42,919 bases of DNA from Acidimicrobiia bacterium (GTDB lineage: Bacteria; Actinomycetota; Acidimicrobiia; Spongiisociales; UBA5794), in assembly GCA_003235475.1 (NCBI GenBank), contig QJWC01000088.1, forward strand, positions 1-42,919, written 5' to 3'. Shown one piece after another: positions 17,480-25,783 of the stretch (positions are counted from its first letter, which is position 1; every line of letters starts with the position of its first letter). A program made the position numbers and the translations under genes. Below the pieces are notes generated by a model, which did no database searches, was not told the DNA's origin, and was given only the letters and a program-made list of their open reading frames with translations.

Positions 17480-17992
17480 TCAGCGCAGAACGAGTACCGG
17501 AACCGATGAGCGGCGAACGATCCTCGCACCCGTCGAACCGAGCAAACCTTGGAAAGCGTTGATACCCCGGGCACCGATCACGATCACATCAGCGCCGGTC
17601 TCCGAGCACAGGCTCATCACGCCGTCGGCTACGTCGTCGCCCTCGATCGCACTCGTCGAGACCGACAGGTCCGACCCCTCGAACTTCTCGGCAAGCGGCA
17701 CGCAGATCTCGTCACCCTTGTCCGACAGGTAGCGCTCGATGAGTGCATCCTCGCCTGGCCAACTCCGCTCGAGCTGGGCGCCGCTCTTGGGTGCTCCGAC
17801 GTACTCGACGTCGGTGTCGACGGACACCGGGGGTTGATCGCCGTACTGCGCCTTCAGATCGGCGACGAGGCGGCGGGGGATGCGTACGACGGTCGCAACG
17901 GTCACTGAACCGCCCGATCCGGCGAGGGCAGAGGCGAAGGTGGCAGCAGCCTCAGCGTCGAGGGCGCCGTCTGTAGCGATGAGCACGTGCAC
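17480..17992 (-). CDS. Universal stress protein (UspA domain)
   Basis: A 170-residue single UspA domain. The first strand VHVLIATDGALDAEAA supplies the conserved Asp, and the C-terminal segment DVIVIGARGINAFQGLLGST followed by VPVLVL is the typical nucleotide-binding end, although the spacing of its glycines is slightly short. GTG 17992 has AAGGA 6 nt upstream; the frame further upstream is Arg/His-rich read-through over the next gene. It is convergent with the HNH gene. Confidence 0.82.
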   Translation of the reverse strand: MHVLIATDGALDAEAAATFASALAGSGGSVTVATVVRIPRRLVADLKAQYGDQPPVSVDTDVEYVGAPKSGAQLERSWPGEDALIERYLSDKGDEICVPLAEKFEGSDLSVSTSAIEGDDVADGVMSLCSETGADVIVIGARGINAFQGLLGSTGARIVRRSSVPVLVLR

Positions 17993-18093
17993 TGGATGTC
18001 CTTCCGAGCGATCTGTGCGCAAGCGTAAACGGAAACGGTTCGCCGCGCAGGGATAGTCCACCCGGTGAGCCGCCGACCGCTGGTGGTGACCGT

Positions 18094-18564
18094 CTAGAGA
18101 TCGGCAGTGAGCACGCTCTGTGTCTGCGTGGTGCGGCTGACCAGCTTGCCGTCGTCGTTGGTGATGTCGGTCTGGACAACGATCGTGCGCGTGCCTGCGT
18201 GGACGATGTGGGAGGTGACGTGGATCGTCCCTGCAGTGACTGGTCGGAAGAAGTTCGTCTTGGATTCGATCGTCGATGTCTGAGCGCCATCCGGCAGTCG
18301 GAGGAAGGCGGCGACAGCGCCGATGGTGTCGGCGACCGACATGAGGTACCCGCCGTGGAGCGCACCTCCGGCCGTGCATCGTTGTGCGGCCCACGGCGCC
18401 CGGGCGACGACGTCCGCGCTGGTCGCGGACTCGATCTCCACGCCGAGCTCACCCGCGAACGGGACCATGTGATGGAGGGCTGCCGTGGAGATGGAGTTGC
18501 TCACACCTCCATCTTCGTCGTTCGAGCGACCGTCCGCGGCAAAGCCGGGGGGAGCGTCCGCCAC
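18094..18564 (-). CDS. PaaI-type hotdog thioesterase
   Basis: Up to 156 residues, with the hotdog-fold thioesterase core GGALHGGYLMSVADTIGA, in which the HGG and the following Asp are the usual active-site positions. Such enzymes hydrolyse acyl-CoA thioesters; substrate unknown. The start is uncertain: GTG 18564 gives the longest form, GTG 18504 gives a more usual 136 residues but its GGAGG lies only 1 nt away. The 5' end faces the DUF1697 gene with 14 nt between starts. Confidence 0.8.
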   Translation of the reverse strand: MADAPPGFAADGRSNDEDGGVSNSISTAALHHMVPFAGELGVEIESATSADVVARAPWAAQRCTAGGALHGGYLMSVADTIGAVAAFLRLPDGAQTSTIESKTNFFRPVTAGTIHVTSHIVHAGTRTIVVQTDITNDDGKLVSRTTQTQSVLTADL

Positions 18565-18565
18565 C

Positions 18566-18571
18566 TAGCAT
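18566..18571 (+). promoter_or_regulatory. -10 box of a probable leaderless promoter
   Basis: TAGCAT ends 7 nt before the ATG of the DUF1697 gene, which has no ribosome binding site (the gap is CGGCCCC). Confidence 0.48.
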
Positions 18572-18578
18572 CGGCCCC

Positions 18579-19088
18579 ATGTCAGTCGTCGTGTTCCTGC
18601 GAGGAATGAACCTCGGTAACCGCCGGGTCACCAACGAGGAGCTGATCTCCGTCTTCACGGACGCGGGCTTTGAGGACGTCTCTGCCTACCAGGCGAGCGG
18701 AAATGTGATCCTTGGCCGGACCGGGTCGGTGGACGAACAGGAGATCTCGGCGATGTTGGCTGATGCGCTCGGGTACGACGTCGACGTGTTCGTGCGGTCC
18801 GGCGACACCCTGGGGACGATCGCCTCGGCGTCGCCGATCAAGGGCCGCGTCGGATCATCCGGCGGAAAGCCGCAGATCGTGTTCCTTCCGACGGGCGCGG
18901 GCGTCGACATCGATGCCGTGTTCCCCGACGACCACGAGGTGCATCAGATCGGAGCCGAACTCCACTGGCTGCCACCGACAGGACTCAACGAGCTCGGCCA
19001 CATCAACGCAGCCATGAACAAGGCGTACGGCACGGCGACCGTGCGAACCCTCGGAACCGTCGAGCGGATCGCCAAGCGGCTGGCCTGA
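18579..19088 (+). CDS. DUF1697 protein
   Basis: A 169-residue protein with the DUF1697 start VVFLRGMNLGNRRVTNEEL, the phrase YQASGNVIL and the C-terminal ELHWLPPTGLNEL/NKAYGTATVRT. Family members are around 170-180 residues and of unknown function. It is the last gene before the dcw promoter, 161 nt upstream of mraZ. Confidence 0.87.
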   Translation: MSVVVFLRGMNLGNRRVTNEELISVFTDAGFEDVSAYQASGNVILGRTGSVDEQEISAMLADALGYDVDVFVRSGDTLGTIASASPIKGRVGSSGGKPQIVFLPTGAGVDIDAVFPDDHEVHQIGAELHWLPPTGLNELGHINAAMNKAYGTATVRTLGTVERIAKRLA

Positions 19089-19177
19089 CGGCTCATTCTT
19101 CGCCTCTGAATTCGCACGTTCCGGGCCCCAACCGCGACTCGATGTGCCTCCCGCGGAAGGAAAGTGGGTCGAATGTG

Positions 19178-19206
19178 TTGACAAGTGGCAGGAAGTGGGC
19201 CATAGT
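19178..19206 (+). promoter_or_regulatory. Promoter of the dcw cluster
   Basis: TTGACA (19178-19183, a perfect -35), a 17-nt spacer and CATAGT (19201-19206, four of six matches) make the best sigma-70-type promoter in the window. Expected transcription start is near 19213, giving mraZ a leader of about 37 nt. Confidence 0.75.
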
Positions 19207-19220
19207 GGGGCGCCGTGGGA
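19186..19220 (+). promoter_or_regulatory. MraZ operator: four TGGGN-type repeats on a 10-bp period
   Basis: TGGCA (19186-19190), TGGGC (19196-19200), TGGGG (19206-19210) and TGGGA (19216-19220) are separated by exactly 5 nt each. This is the arrangement known for MraZ binding in Escherichia coli and Corynebacterium. The boxes cover the spacer, -10 and start site of the dcw promoter, so MraZ should repress its own operon. An additional TGGGT at 19165-19169 is one base out of phase. Confidence 0.85.
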
Positions 19221-19249
19221 GATTTCGGTGATGATGGAGTCCACCTCAG

Positions 19250-19681
19250 ATGTTTCTTGGCGAATACAGCCATTCACTCGACGAGAAGGGTCGGGTCGTG
19301 ATGCCCTCCAAGTTCCGCGTGGGCTTGGCGGGTGGCTGCGTGCTCACCAAGGGACAGGAGCGGTGCCTCTACGTCTTCGCGACGGATCGCTGGGACGAGG
19401 AGGCGCAGAAGGTGCGCAGGCTCCCACGGACAGATCGGCGGGCCAGGAACTATTCCCGCTCGTTCTTCGCCTCTGCGTCGGACCAGACGCTCGACCGTTC
19501 GGGGAGATGTCAGATCCCCGAGACGCTTCGGTCCTACGCGGGGCTCACGAAGGACGTCACCGTCGTCGGTGTTGCAGATCGGATCGAGATCTGGGACACC
19601 GACACTTGGCAGAGGATCGCTGCGGAGGCAGACGAGTACTACGCCGAGATCGAGGAGGTGCTTTCGGAGGAAGGCATATGA
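19250..19681 (+). CDS. mraZ: Transcriptional regulator MraZ
   Basis: A 143-residue MraZ with two SpoVT/AbrB-like halves: FLGEYSHSLDEKGRVVMPSKFR (2-23) and the second copy around DQTLDRSGRCQIPETLR. MraZ forms rings that bind direct repeats upstream of its own gene and represses the dcw operon. The start has GGAG 10 nt upstream. The matching operator is present over the promoter. It is separated from rsmH by a 111-nt structured region. Confidence 0.96.
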   Translation: MFLGEYSHSLDEKGRVVMPSKFRVGLAGGCVLTKGQERCLYVFATDRWDEEAQKVRRLPRTDRRARNYSRSFFASASDQTLDRSGRCQIPETLRSYAGLTKDVTVVGVADRIEIWDTDTWQRIAAEADEYYAEIEEVLSEEGI

Positions 19682-19711
19682 CGAAGAGAGAACCGATGTG
19701 GGCTGGCTCAC

Positions 19712-19792
19712 GGTCAGTCCCCCGGATGCCAATTGGGAGGCCCCTTACTCCGCCCGCTTCCATGTTGGCGCCAGCGCTCCGGGGGACTGACC
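19712..19792 (+). ncRNA. Structured rsmH (mraW) leader with a perfect 15-bp stem
   Basis: GGTCAGTCCCCCGGA (19712-19726) is perfectly complementary to TCCGGGGGACTGACC (19778-19792), which ends directly before the rsmH ATG at 19793. The rsmH ribosome binding site GGGGGA (19781-19786) is wholly inside the stem. The 51-nt interior can form GCCAA/TTGGC (19728-19732 with 19765-19769) and GGAG/CTCC (19736-19739 with 19748-19751). An actinobacterial mraW RNA motif is known at this location; I cannot check this sequence against its consensus. Folded RNA should block rsmH translation until opened by a ribosome or another factor. Confidence 0.78.
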
Positions 19793-20728
19793 ATGGTTCA
19801 GCCCACATCACGCCATCCGCAGGGCGGCTATCACCAGCCCGTGATGGTCGACGAAGTGCTCGGCTTCCTCACGCCGGTCGATCCCAAGGTGGTCATCGAC
19901 GCGACCTTCGGCGGGGGAGGGCATAGCCGTGCAATTCTTGACCTCTTTGCAGACGCTCGCGTTGTCGGTGTCGACCGCGACCCGGATGCTGTCGCACAAG
20001 CGTTCGACCATGAACGCCTCACCGTTGTCAGGGACAACTTCTCGAACCTTGCCTCGGTTGTCGAGCGGGCCGGGGTTGCGGACGCCGTCGATGCCATCCT
20101 TTTCGATCTCGGTGTTTCGTCGCACCAGCTCGACGAGGGCGCCAGAGGGTTCTCGTATCACCGTGCCGGGCCACTGGACATGCGAATGGGTCCCGATGCC
20201 GTTCGCACCGCAGCAGAGCTCATCGATGAGTCCAGCGTCGAGGACCTCGCCCGCATCCTCCGCGACTTCGGAGAAGAACGCCACGCCCGTCGCATCGCAA
20301 CTGCGATCGTCGAAAATCGTCCGTTCGCCTCTACCGCTGACCTTGCGTCGTGCGTTGCGGGTGCCGTCCCTGCAGCCTCGCGCCGCGGGAAGCATCCAGC
20401 ACGCCGAACCTTTCAAGCTCTCAGAATCGCGGTCAACGACGAAATCGGCATCCTTCACGACGCCCTCGTTGGAGCCCTTGAACTTCTACGGCCTCGAGGT
20501 CGCCTGATCGTGCTCGCCTACCACTCCCTCGAGGATCGCATCGTGAAACGGCTTTTCGCAGACCGGTCGCAAGGGTGCGTGTGCCCTCCGGACCTCCCCG
20601 TCTGCCAGTGTGACGCAGACCCGGACGTGCGTTTGATCGCCAAGGGGGTCAGGGCATCGGAGGCCGAGGTCGCGGCCAACCCGCGGGCACGGTCGGCCAT
20701 CCTGCGCGTCGCCGAGAGAGCCTCCTGA
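19793..20728 (+). CDS. rsmH: 16S rRNA m4C1402 methyltransferase
   Basis: A 311-residue RsmH (MraW), which N4-methylates C1402 of 16S rRNA using S-adenosylmethionine. The SAM motif VIDATFGGGGHSRAIL (about 37-52), the HQPVMVDEVL start, DLGVSSHQLDEGARGFSY and the C-terminal AYHSLEDRIVK are all present. The upstream frame from 19733 runs through the leader stem and is not used. Its stop overlaps the ftsL start by one base (TGATG). Confidence 0.96.
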   Translation: MVQPTSRHPQGGYHQPVMVDEVLGFLTPVDPKVVIDATFGGGGHSRAILDLFADARVVGVDRDPDAVAQAFDHERLTVVRDNFSNLASVVERAGVADAVDAILFDLGVSSHQLDEGARGFSYHRAGPLDMRMGPDAVRTAAELIDESSVEDLARILRDFGEERHARRIATAIVENRPFASTADLASCVAGAVPAASRRGKHPARRTFQALRIAVNDEIGILHDALVGALELLRPRGRLIVLAYHSLEDRIVKRLFADRSQGCVCPPDLPVCQCDADPDVRLIAKGVRASEAEVAANPRARSAILRVAERAS

Positions 20729-21117
20729 TGACGGCACAAACGGTATCTGCAAGGCCTCTTCGCCGTGCACGGGGCATCGCGGCCGGAGGGCCCAGGATCC
20801 TCCCGTTGCTCTTCTTCGCGGCGCTCACCATCGCACTGTTCTTCGCGATGATCTACCTGAGGATCGCGCTCGACCGCAACGCCTTCGAGCTCGACCTCCT
20901 CGAGCACAGGATCGAAGTCGCCGAGAGCACCCAGCTCGACCTGCGGCTCGAGATTGCAGGGCTGCAGAACCCCCTTCGGATCACGAACGAGGCCAAGCGC
21001 ATCGGCCTGGAACATCCCAGGGAGCGTGTTGCTCTCGTCGTCACGGGACTCGCGGACTCGGCAGACCCGATCCTTCCCGAGGTACCCGTGCAGGCGCTCG
21101 AGGGGCAACAGCCGTGA
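20728..21117 (+). CDS. ftsL: FtsL-like divisome protein
   Basis: A 129-residue bitopic protein: basic N-terminus, one membrane helix (about 24-46), then a coiled coil (about 50-80) of the FtsL/DivIC type that pairs with FtsQ and other divisome partners. Sequence conservation in FtsL is low; the assignment relies on topology and on position between rsmH and ftsI. The start overlaps the rsmH stop. Confidence 0.85.
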   Translation: MTAQTVSARPLRRARGIAAGGPRILPLLFFAALTIALFFAMIYLRIALDRNAFELDLLEHRIEVAESTQLDLRLEIAGLQNPLRITNEAKRIGLEHPRERVALVVTGLADSADPILPEVPVQALEGQQP

Positions 21118-21157
21118 CACACACTGTTATGCGAGAGATCTGAGAACGGAGACCACC

Positions 21158-21223
21158 ATGGAGACCTTGCCGAACGCTGGCGGCAGGACTCGGCGACCCA
21201 CGCACGAGGACCGCTCGTGGTGA
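21158..21223 (+). CDS. 21-codon ORF overlapping the ftsI start
   Basis: ATG 21158 has GGAG 6 nt upstream and opens a basic 21-residue ORF (beginning METLPNAGG, containing TRRPT) whose TGA at 21221-21223 overlaps the tandem GTG starts of ftsI at 21217 and 21220. It could couple ftsI translation to ribosomes arriving from ftsL, or be a former cytoplasmic tail of FtsI now in a different frame. The peptide has no recognisable function. Confidence 0.45.
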   Translation: METLPNAGGRTRRPTHEDRSW

Positions 21224-22980
21224 GACGCCGCATCTGGAACCGCGGCGACCTCCGTCTGCTGATCGTCGGCCTCGTCTTTGCGCTCGCGTGGGCCGGGATC
21301 GGATATCGCCTGTTCAACCTGCAGGGAAGCCGTGCGGTCGCCCTCGCGACGGTCGGATTCGACCAGCGGATCAGCGAGCAGCCGATTCCCGCGGTGCGGG
21401 GAACGGTGTACGACCGTGACGGCGTTGAACTTGCAATGACCATCGACGGTTGGAACGTGGTCGTCGATCCGATGATGCTCGACGATCCTGCCGCTACCGC
21501 CCTTGTCCTCGCGCCGTTCGCTGATGTCGGCCTTGCGGAGCTCACCACCGAGTTCGTCGAGGCGCAGTCGAAGGGCCGCAGGTACGCAGAGGTCGCGATG
21601 CGGGTGGACTCTGCCCACCGGGACGCGATCAGGGCAGCCATCAGGTCCTACAACGACGCGAATGATCCTGACATCGTCGGTGTCTTCTACCGTGAGCAGC
21701 CCCTCCGCGTGTACCCAACAGGCGACATCGCCGCACAGGTGATCGGGCTGACCGCCTACGACGACGGATCCGGCATCGAGGGCCTCGAGCGCACGTTCAA
21801 CTCTGAGCTTCAGGGCCGTCCTGGCAAGCTGATCGTCGAGCACGACCCCTCAGGCAGGGTCATCCCGCAGGGCCAGGTGCTGCTCGAACCAGCGACACCG
21901 GGATCGGACATCGTGACGACGATCGACAGGGAGATCCAGTTCACCGTCGAACAGGGGCTCCGAAAGGCGATCCAGAAGACGAACGCCATCGGAGGGTCCA
22001 TCGTCGTGATGGACCCCGAGACCGGCGCCATCCTCGCGATGGCGAGCTGGCCGAGCCTCGACCTCAACGACCGGTCGCAGGTATCGCCAGAGGTGCTCCG
22101 CAACCGAGCCGTTGCCGACGTGTACGAGCCCGGTTCGACCCTCAAGGCGTTGACTGTCGCTGCGGCCATCGACCAGGGGATCGTGACCAAGGACACGCCG
22201 ATCGACACGCCGAAGTCGGTCACCGTTGGCGACTACGAGTACGAGGACATCGGTCGGAACCCTGCGTGGATGTCGGTGGCCGACGTCGTGAAGCGCTCGT
22301 CGAATGTCGGCACGATCGAGATCGAGCGAAGGCTCGGCAAGGAGCTGCACTATGACTACCTCACGGCCTTCGGGTTGGGAGCTCCGGCCGGACTCGACCT
22401 CGCTGGCGAGCGCCACGGGCAGCTCAACCCCGTTTCGCGGTGGAACGAGACGAGCGGGTCATCGATCGCAATCGGCTACGCCGTCGGGACGACCCCGCTC
22501 CAGATGGCAGCCGTGTACTCGGCGATCGCGAACGACGGGGTCTACACGGAGCCGTACCTCGTGTCCGAGGTCATCCATCCCGATGGAACACGGATCACCG
22601 CGAAGCCACGCACCAGACGGGTCATCTCGGTTGAGACGGCCGTCATCATGCGCGAGATCCTCGGCCGCGTCGTTTCGGCTGAGGACGGGACTGGCCGCAG
22701 GGCGCGCATGACGGATTTCACGGCGGGAGGCAAGACGGGGTCGACCAACAAGTTCGACGTCGATCTCCAGCGGTACACGGACGAGACCATGGCCTCCTTC
22801 ATCGGCATGGCGCCCCTCAACGATCCGAAGATCGTCATCGCGGTCGTGCTCGACACGCCGACCGGGTCCCTAGAGGACGGCGCAGACCTGGCAAATGGCG
22901 GCGCCTCGGCCGCCCCGGTGTTCGCAGAGGTTGCTCAGATCGTGCTGCATCAACTCGGAATCGCCCCGGACAAGCTCTAG
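21217..22980 (+). CDS. ftsI: Septal peptidoglycan transpeptidase (class B PBP)
   Basis: A 587-residue class B penicillin-binding protein that cross-links septal peptidoglycan. One membrane helix (about 11-32) precedes the dimerisation region and the transpeptidase domain with the active-site Ser near 307 in EPGSTLK, SSN near 361 and KTG near 506. GTG 21217 or 21220 is the start; GAGGA 6 nt upstream serves as ribosome binding site. The cytoplasmic tail is unusually short for an actinobacterial FtsI, and the overlapping 21-codon ORF may explain this. Confidence 0.94.
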   Translation: MVRRRIWNRGDLRLLIVGLVFALAWAGIGYRLFNLQGSRAVALATVGFDQRISEQPIPAVRGTVYDRDGVELAMTIDGWNVVVDPMMLDDPAATALVLAPFADVGLAELTTEFVEAQSKGRRYAEVAMRVDSAHRDAIRAAIRSYNDANDPDIVGVFYREQPLRVYPTGDIAAQVIGLTAYDDGSGIEGLERTFNSELQGRPGKLIVEHDPSGRVIPQGQVLLEPATPGSDIVTTIDREIQFTVEQGLRKAIQKTNAIGGSIVVMDPETGAILAMASWPSLDLNDRSQVSPEVLRNRAVADVYEPGSTLKALTVAAAIDQGIVTKDTPIDTPKSVTVGDYEYEDIGRNPAWMSVADVVKRSSNVGTIEIERRLGKELHYDYLTAFGLGAPAGLDLAGERHGQLNPVSRWNETSGSSIAIGYAVGTTPLQMAAVYSAIANDGVYTEPYLVSEVIHPDGTRITAKPRTRRVISVETAVIMREILGRVVSAEDGTGRRARMTDFTAGGKTGSTNKFDVDLQRYTDETMASFIGMAPLNDPKIVIAVVLDTPTGSLEDGADLANGGASAAPVFAEVAQIVLHQLGIAPDKL

Positions 22981-22982
22981 CA

Positions 22983-24452
22983 ATGCCGGCCTCACTCTCC
23001 GAGATCGCCAGGGCCCTTCCGGGATCGCCCTCGCATACAGGCGATGCGATGATCACGGACGTCACGCACGATTCGAGAAGCGTCGGCCCGGGCACGCTCT
23101 TCGTGGCGATTCCTGGAGCCTCTCACGACGGCCACGACTTCGTGCCTGCCGCGATCGAAGCTGGTGCTGCGGCGATCATGGTGGAGCGGCCGCTTGGGAC
23201 TTCGGTCCCCGAGATCGTCGTTGACGATGCAAGGGTGTCGATGGCGTACGCAGCGAACACCGTTCACGGAAGCCCTGACCGGAACCTCACGCTGCTCGGG
23301 GTCACCGGAACCAACGGGAAGACCACCGTTGTGCACATGTGCCGGGCGGTGTGGGTGTCTTCGCACATCCCATACGCCACGATCGGAACGCTTGGTGCCC
23401 GCATCAATGACCAAATGCTCGAACTCGGGCGCACGACACCTGAGGCGTCCGACCTCCAGCGTCTGCTCGCGACGATGCGTGACCAGGGAGTCGAGTCGGT
23501 TGCGATGGAGGTGTCGTCGCACGCGCTCGATCTCCACCGCGTCGATGCAATGCTCTTCGACGTCGTCGGCTTCACCAACCTGAGCCAGGACCACCTCGAC
23601 TTCCACGGCTCGATGGATGCCTACTTCGCATCGAAGCTCGCGCTGTTCGACCCCGCGCGGGCGACCGTCGGCGTCGTCAATGTCGACGATGCGTACGGAG
23701 CGCGGCTCGCGGAGCAAACGTCCCTGGACATCGTCACCGTCGGCGTCGGCGGCGACGTCTCGATCGTTGATGCGGTTTCCGGTGAGGGAGGTTCCCACGT
23801 CACCATCGTGACGCCGTGGGGGAGCGGGCGTCTGAGGGTGCCACTCGTCGGCGCGTTCAACGTTTCGAACGCGCTCGTGACCGTTGGCATGCTCGGCGCC
23901 TCAGGCGTGGGCCTCGACGCGATCTGTGAAGGCATCGGAGAACTCGATCCGATCGCTGGCCGCATGGAACGGGTGAATCCCGGTGGCGAGCCAGCCGTCT
24001 ATGTGGACTACGCCCACACCCCGGAGGCAATCGCATCGGTTCTCGAGGCAGCATCGGCGTTTGCGAAGGGGAGGCTCATCGCCGTGGTGGGTGCTGCAGG
24101 CGATCGGGACTCCAGGAAACGCGAGGCCATGGGCGCCGCTGCAGCAAGCCGGGCCGACCTCACGATCGTCACGACGGACAATCCTCGATCAGAGGACCCG
24201 GAGACCATCGCCTCGGTCGTCAGGCGAGGGGCAGAGGCGGTTGGCCGCGGGGCCGTGCGAAGCATCATCGACCGACGTGGCGCGATCAGCACCGCCATCG
24301 AGACCGCGAGGGCGGGCGATGTCGTGCTGATCCTCGGAAAGGGCCACGAACAGGGGCAGGAGGTCAAGGGCGTTGTGCGTCCATTCGACGACCGAACGGT
24401 CGCGGCAGATTTCCTCGACGTCCCATGGCCACCGGAAGCCGAAGGTGCATGA
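22983..24452 (+). CDS. murE: UDP-MurNAc-tripeptide synthetase, meso-DAP type
   Basis: A 489-residue Mur ligase that adds the third residue of the stem peptide. The ATP loop is GVTGTNGKTT (106-115) and the substrate signature DNPR lies near residues 399-402; this tetrapeptide is characteristic of enzymes using meso-diaminopimelate rather than lysine. KGHEQGQE near the C-terminus is typical. It starts 2 nt after ftsI. Confidence 0.95.
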   Translation: MPASLSEIARALPGSPSHTGDAMITDVTHDSRSVGPGTLFVAIPGASHDGHDFVPAAIEAGAAAIMVERPLGTSVPEIVVDDARVSMAYAANTVHGSPDRNLTLLGVTGTNGKTTVVHMCRAVWVSSHIPYATIGTLGARINDQMLELGRTTPEASDLQRLLATMRDQGVESVAMEVSSHALDLHRVDAMLFDVVGFTNLSQDHLDFHGSMDAYFASKLALFDPARATVGVVNVDDAYGARLAEQTSLDIVTVGVGGDVSIVDAVSGEGGSHVTIVTPWGSGRLRVPLVGAFNVSNALVTVGMLGASGVGLDAICEGIGELDPIAGRMERVNPGGEPAVYVDYAHTPEAIASVLEAASAFAKGRLIAVVGAAGDRDSRKREAMGAAAASRADLTIVTTDNPRSEDPETIASVVRRGAEAVGRGAVRSIIDRRGAISTAIETARAGDVVLILGKGHEQGQEVKGVVRPFDDRTVAADFLDVPWPPEAEGA

Positions 24453-25783
24453 TGGGGCCCCTCGACTGGACGGTTGGAGCGGTCACGTCCGCGTGTGGTG
24501 GAACCCTGCGGGGCGGCGCGCTCGGTCGTATCGATCGCGTCTCGACTGATTCTCGAGAGGATCTCGACGGCGCGCTGTTCGTCGCGATAGCCGGCGAGCG
24601 ATTCGACGGCCACGACTTCGCCCGCGAGGCACTGGCGAAAGGTGCCGTTGCCGCGGTCGTCGACCGGCCTCTGGAGGGTGACGGGACGCTGGTTGTCGTC
24701 GAGTCGACGTCAGAAGCGCTCCTGGCGCTCGCGGCCAAGCGTCGCGGTGAGCTGAGAATCCCTGTCGTTGCGATCACCGGTTCCACGGGCAAGACGTCGA
24801 CCAAGGATCTCGTTGCGTCGGGGATCGAGGGTGCACATGCGTCACCGAGGTCGTACAACAACGAGGTCGGCGTGCCGCTGACGGTGCTCGGGACGCCGGA
24901 CAGCGCGACGGCACTCGTGCTCGAGGTCGGATCCCGCGGAAGGGGTCACATCGCGTGGCTGGGGCCGGCGATCAGGCCGGACGTCGCGGTCGTGACCAAT
25001 CTCGGTGTCGTCCACCTCGAGACGTTCGGGACGACCGATGTCCTCGCCGACGCGAAGTACGAATTGGTTGAGATGCTCATATCGTCCGGTACGGCGGTGC
25101 TCCCGGCCGACGAGCCGAGGCTCCATCGCGGTCACGAAGTACGCACGGTCACCTTCGGGCGGGGAGGCGACGTCGATTGGTCGGACCTCTCACTCGACGA
25201 TGTAGGACGACCGTCATTCGTGCTTCACGCTGAAGGCCACTCCCACGACGTCACCCTCGAGATGGCCGGCGCGCACCAGACCGCGAATGCCGCTGCCGCC
25301 CTCGGCGTTGCGCTTGCACTCGAGCTTCCAGTCGGTTCCTTCCTGTCGGGGATGGAACGCGCTACAGGGTCGGACTGGCGGATGGACATCCACAGGGGGA
25401 GGGTCACCGTCGTCAACGACGCGTACAACGCAAACCCCCAGTCGATGGAGGCCGCCATGCGGACGGTCGCAACGATGGCGGGCAATCGGCGCATTGCGGT
25501 TGTGGGGCGGATGGCCGAGCTCGGCCCGCTCGAGCGCGCCGAGCACATACGAATGGGAGCCCTCGCTCAATCCCTCGGATTCGAGGTCGTGCTCATCGTC
25601 GGCGACGATCCCGGCTACGCCGAGGGTGCGGGAACGGTGGCTGTGAATGCCACGGGTTTCGAGGAGGCTCTGGATACTCTGCGCTCGATCTTGGAGCCAG
25701 GAGATGTCGTGTTGGTAAAGGCATCGCGTGCCGCGGGCCTTGAGCAGCTTGCCCTCGCGCTCGCATCGGAGACAGCGCAGTGA
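24449..25783 (+). CDS. murF: UDP-MurNAc-tripeptide:D-Ala-D-Ala ligase
   Basis: A 444-residue ligase that completes UDP-MurNAc-pentapeptide. The ATP loop is ITGSTGKTSTKD (109-120), followed by YNNEVGVPLT and later NDAYNANPQSM, both MurF hallmarks. The ATG at 24449 overlaps the murE stop by 4 nt; ATG 24452 is an equally good alternative. No D-Ala-D-Ala ligase gene is in this window. Confidence 0.95.
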   Translation: MMGPLDWTVGAVTSACGGTLRGGALGRIDRVSTDSREDLDGALFVAIAGERFDGHDFAREALAKGAVAAVVDRPLEGDGTLVVVESTSEALLALAAKRRGELRIPVVAITGSTGKTSTKDLVASGIEGAHASPRSYNNEVGVPLTVLGTPDSATALVLEVGSRGRGHIAWLGPAIRPDVAVVTNLGVVHLETFGTTDVLADAKYELVEMLISSGTAVLPADEPRLHRGHEVRTVTFGRGGDVDWSDLSLDDVGRPSFVLHAEGHSHDVTLEMAGAHQTANAAAALGVALALELPVGSFLSGMERATGSDWRMDIHRGRVTVVNDAYNANPQSMEAAMRTVATMAGNRRIAVVGRMAELGPLERAEHIRMGALAQSLGFEVVLIVGDDPGYAEGAGTVAVNATGFEEALDTLRSILEPGDVVLVKASRAAGLEQLALALASETAQ

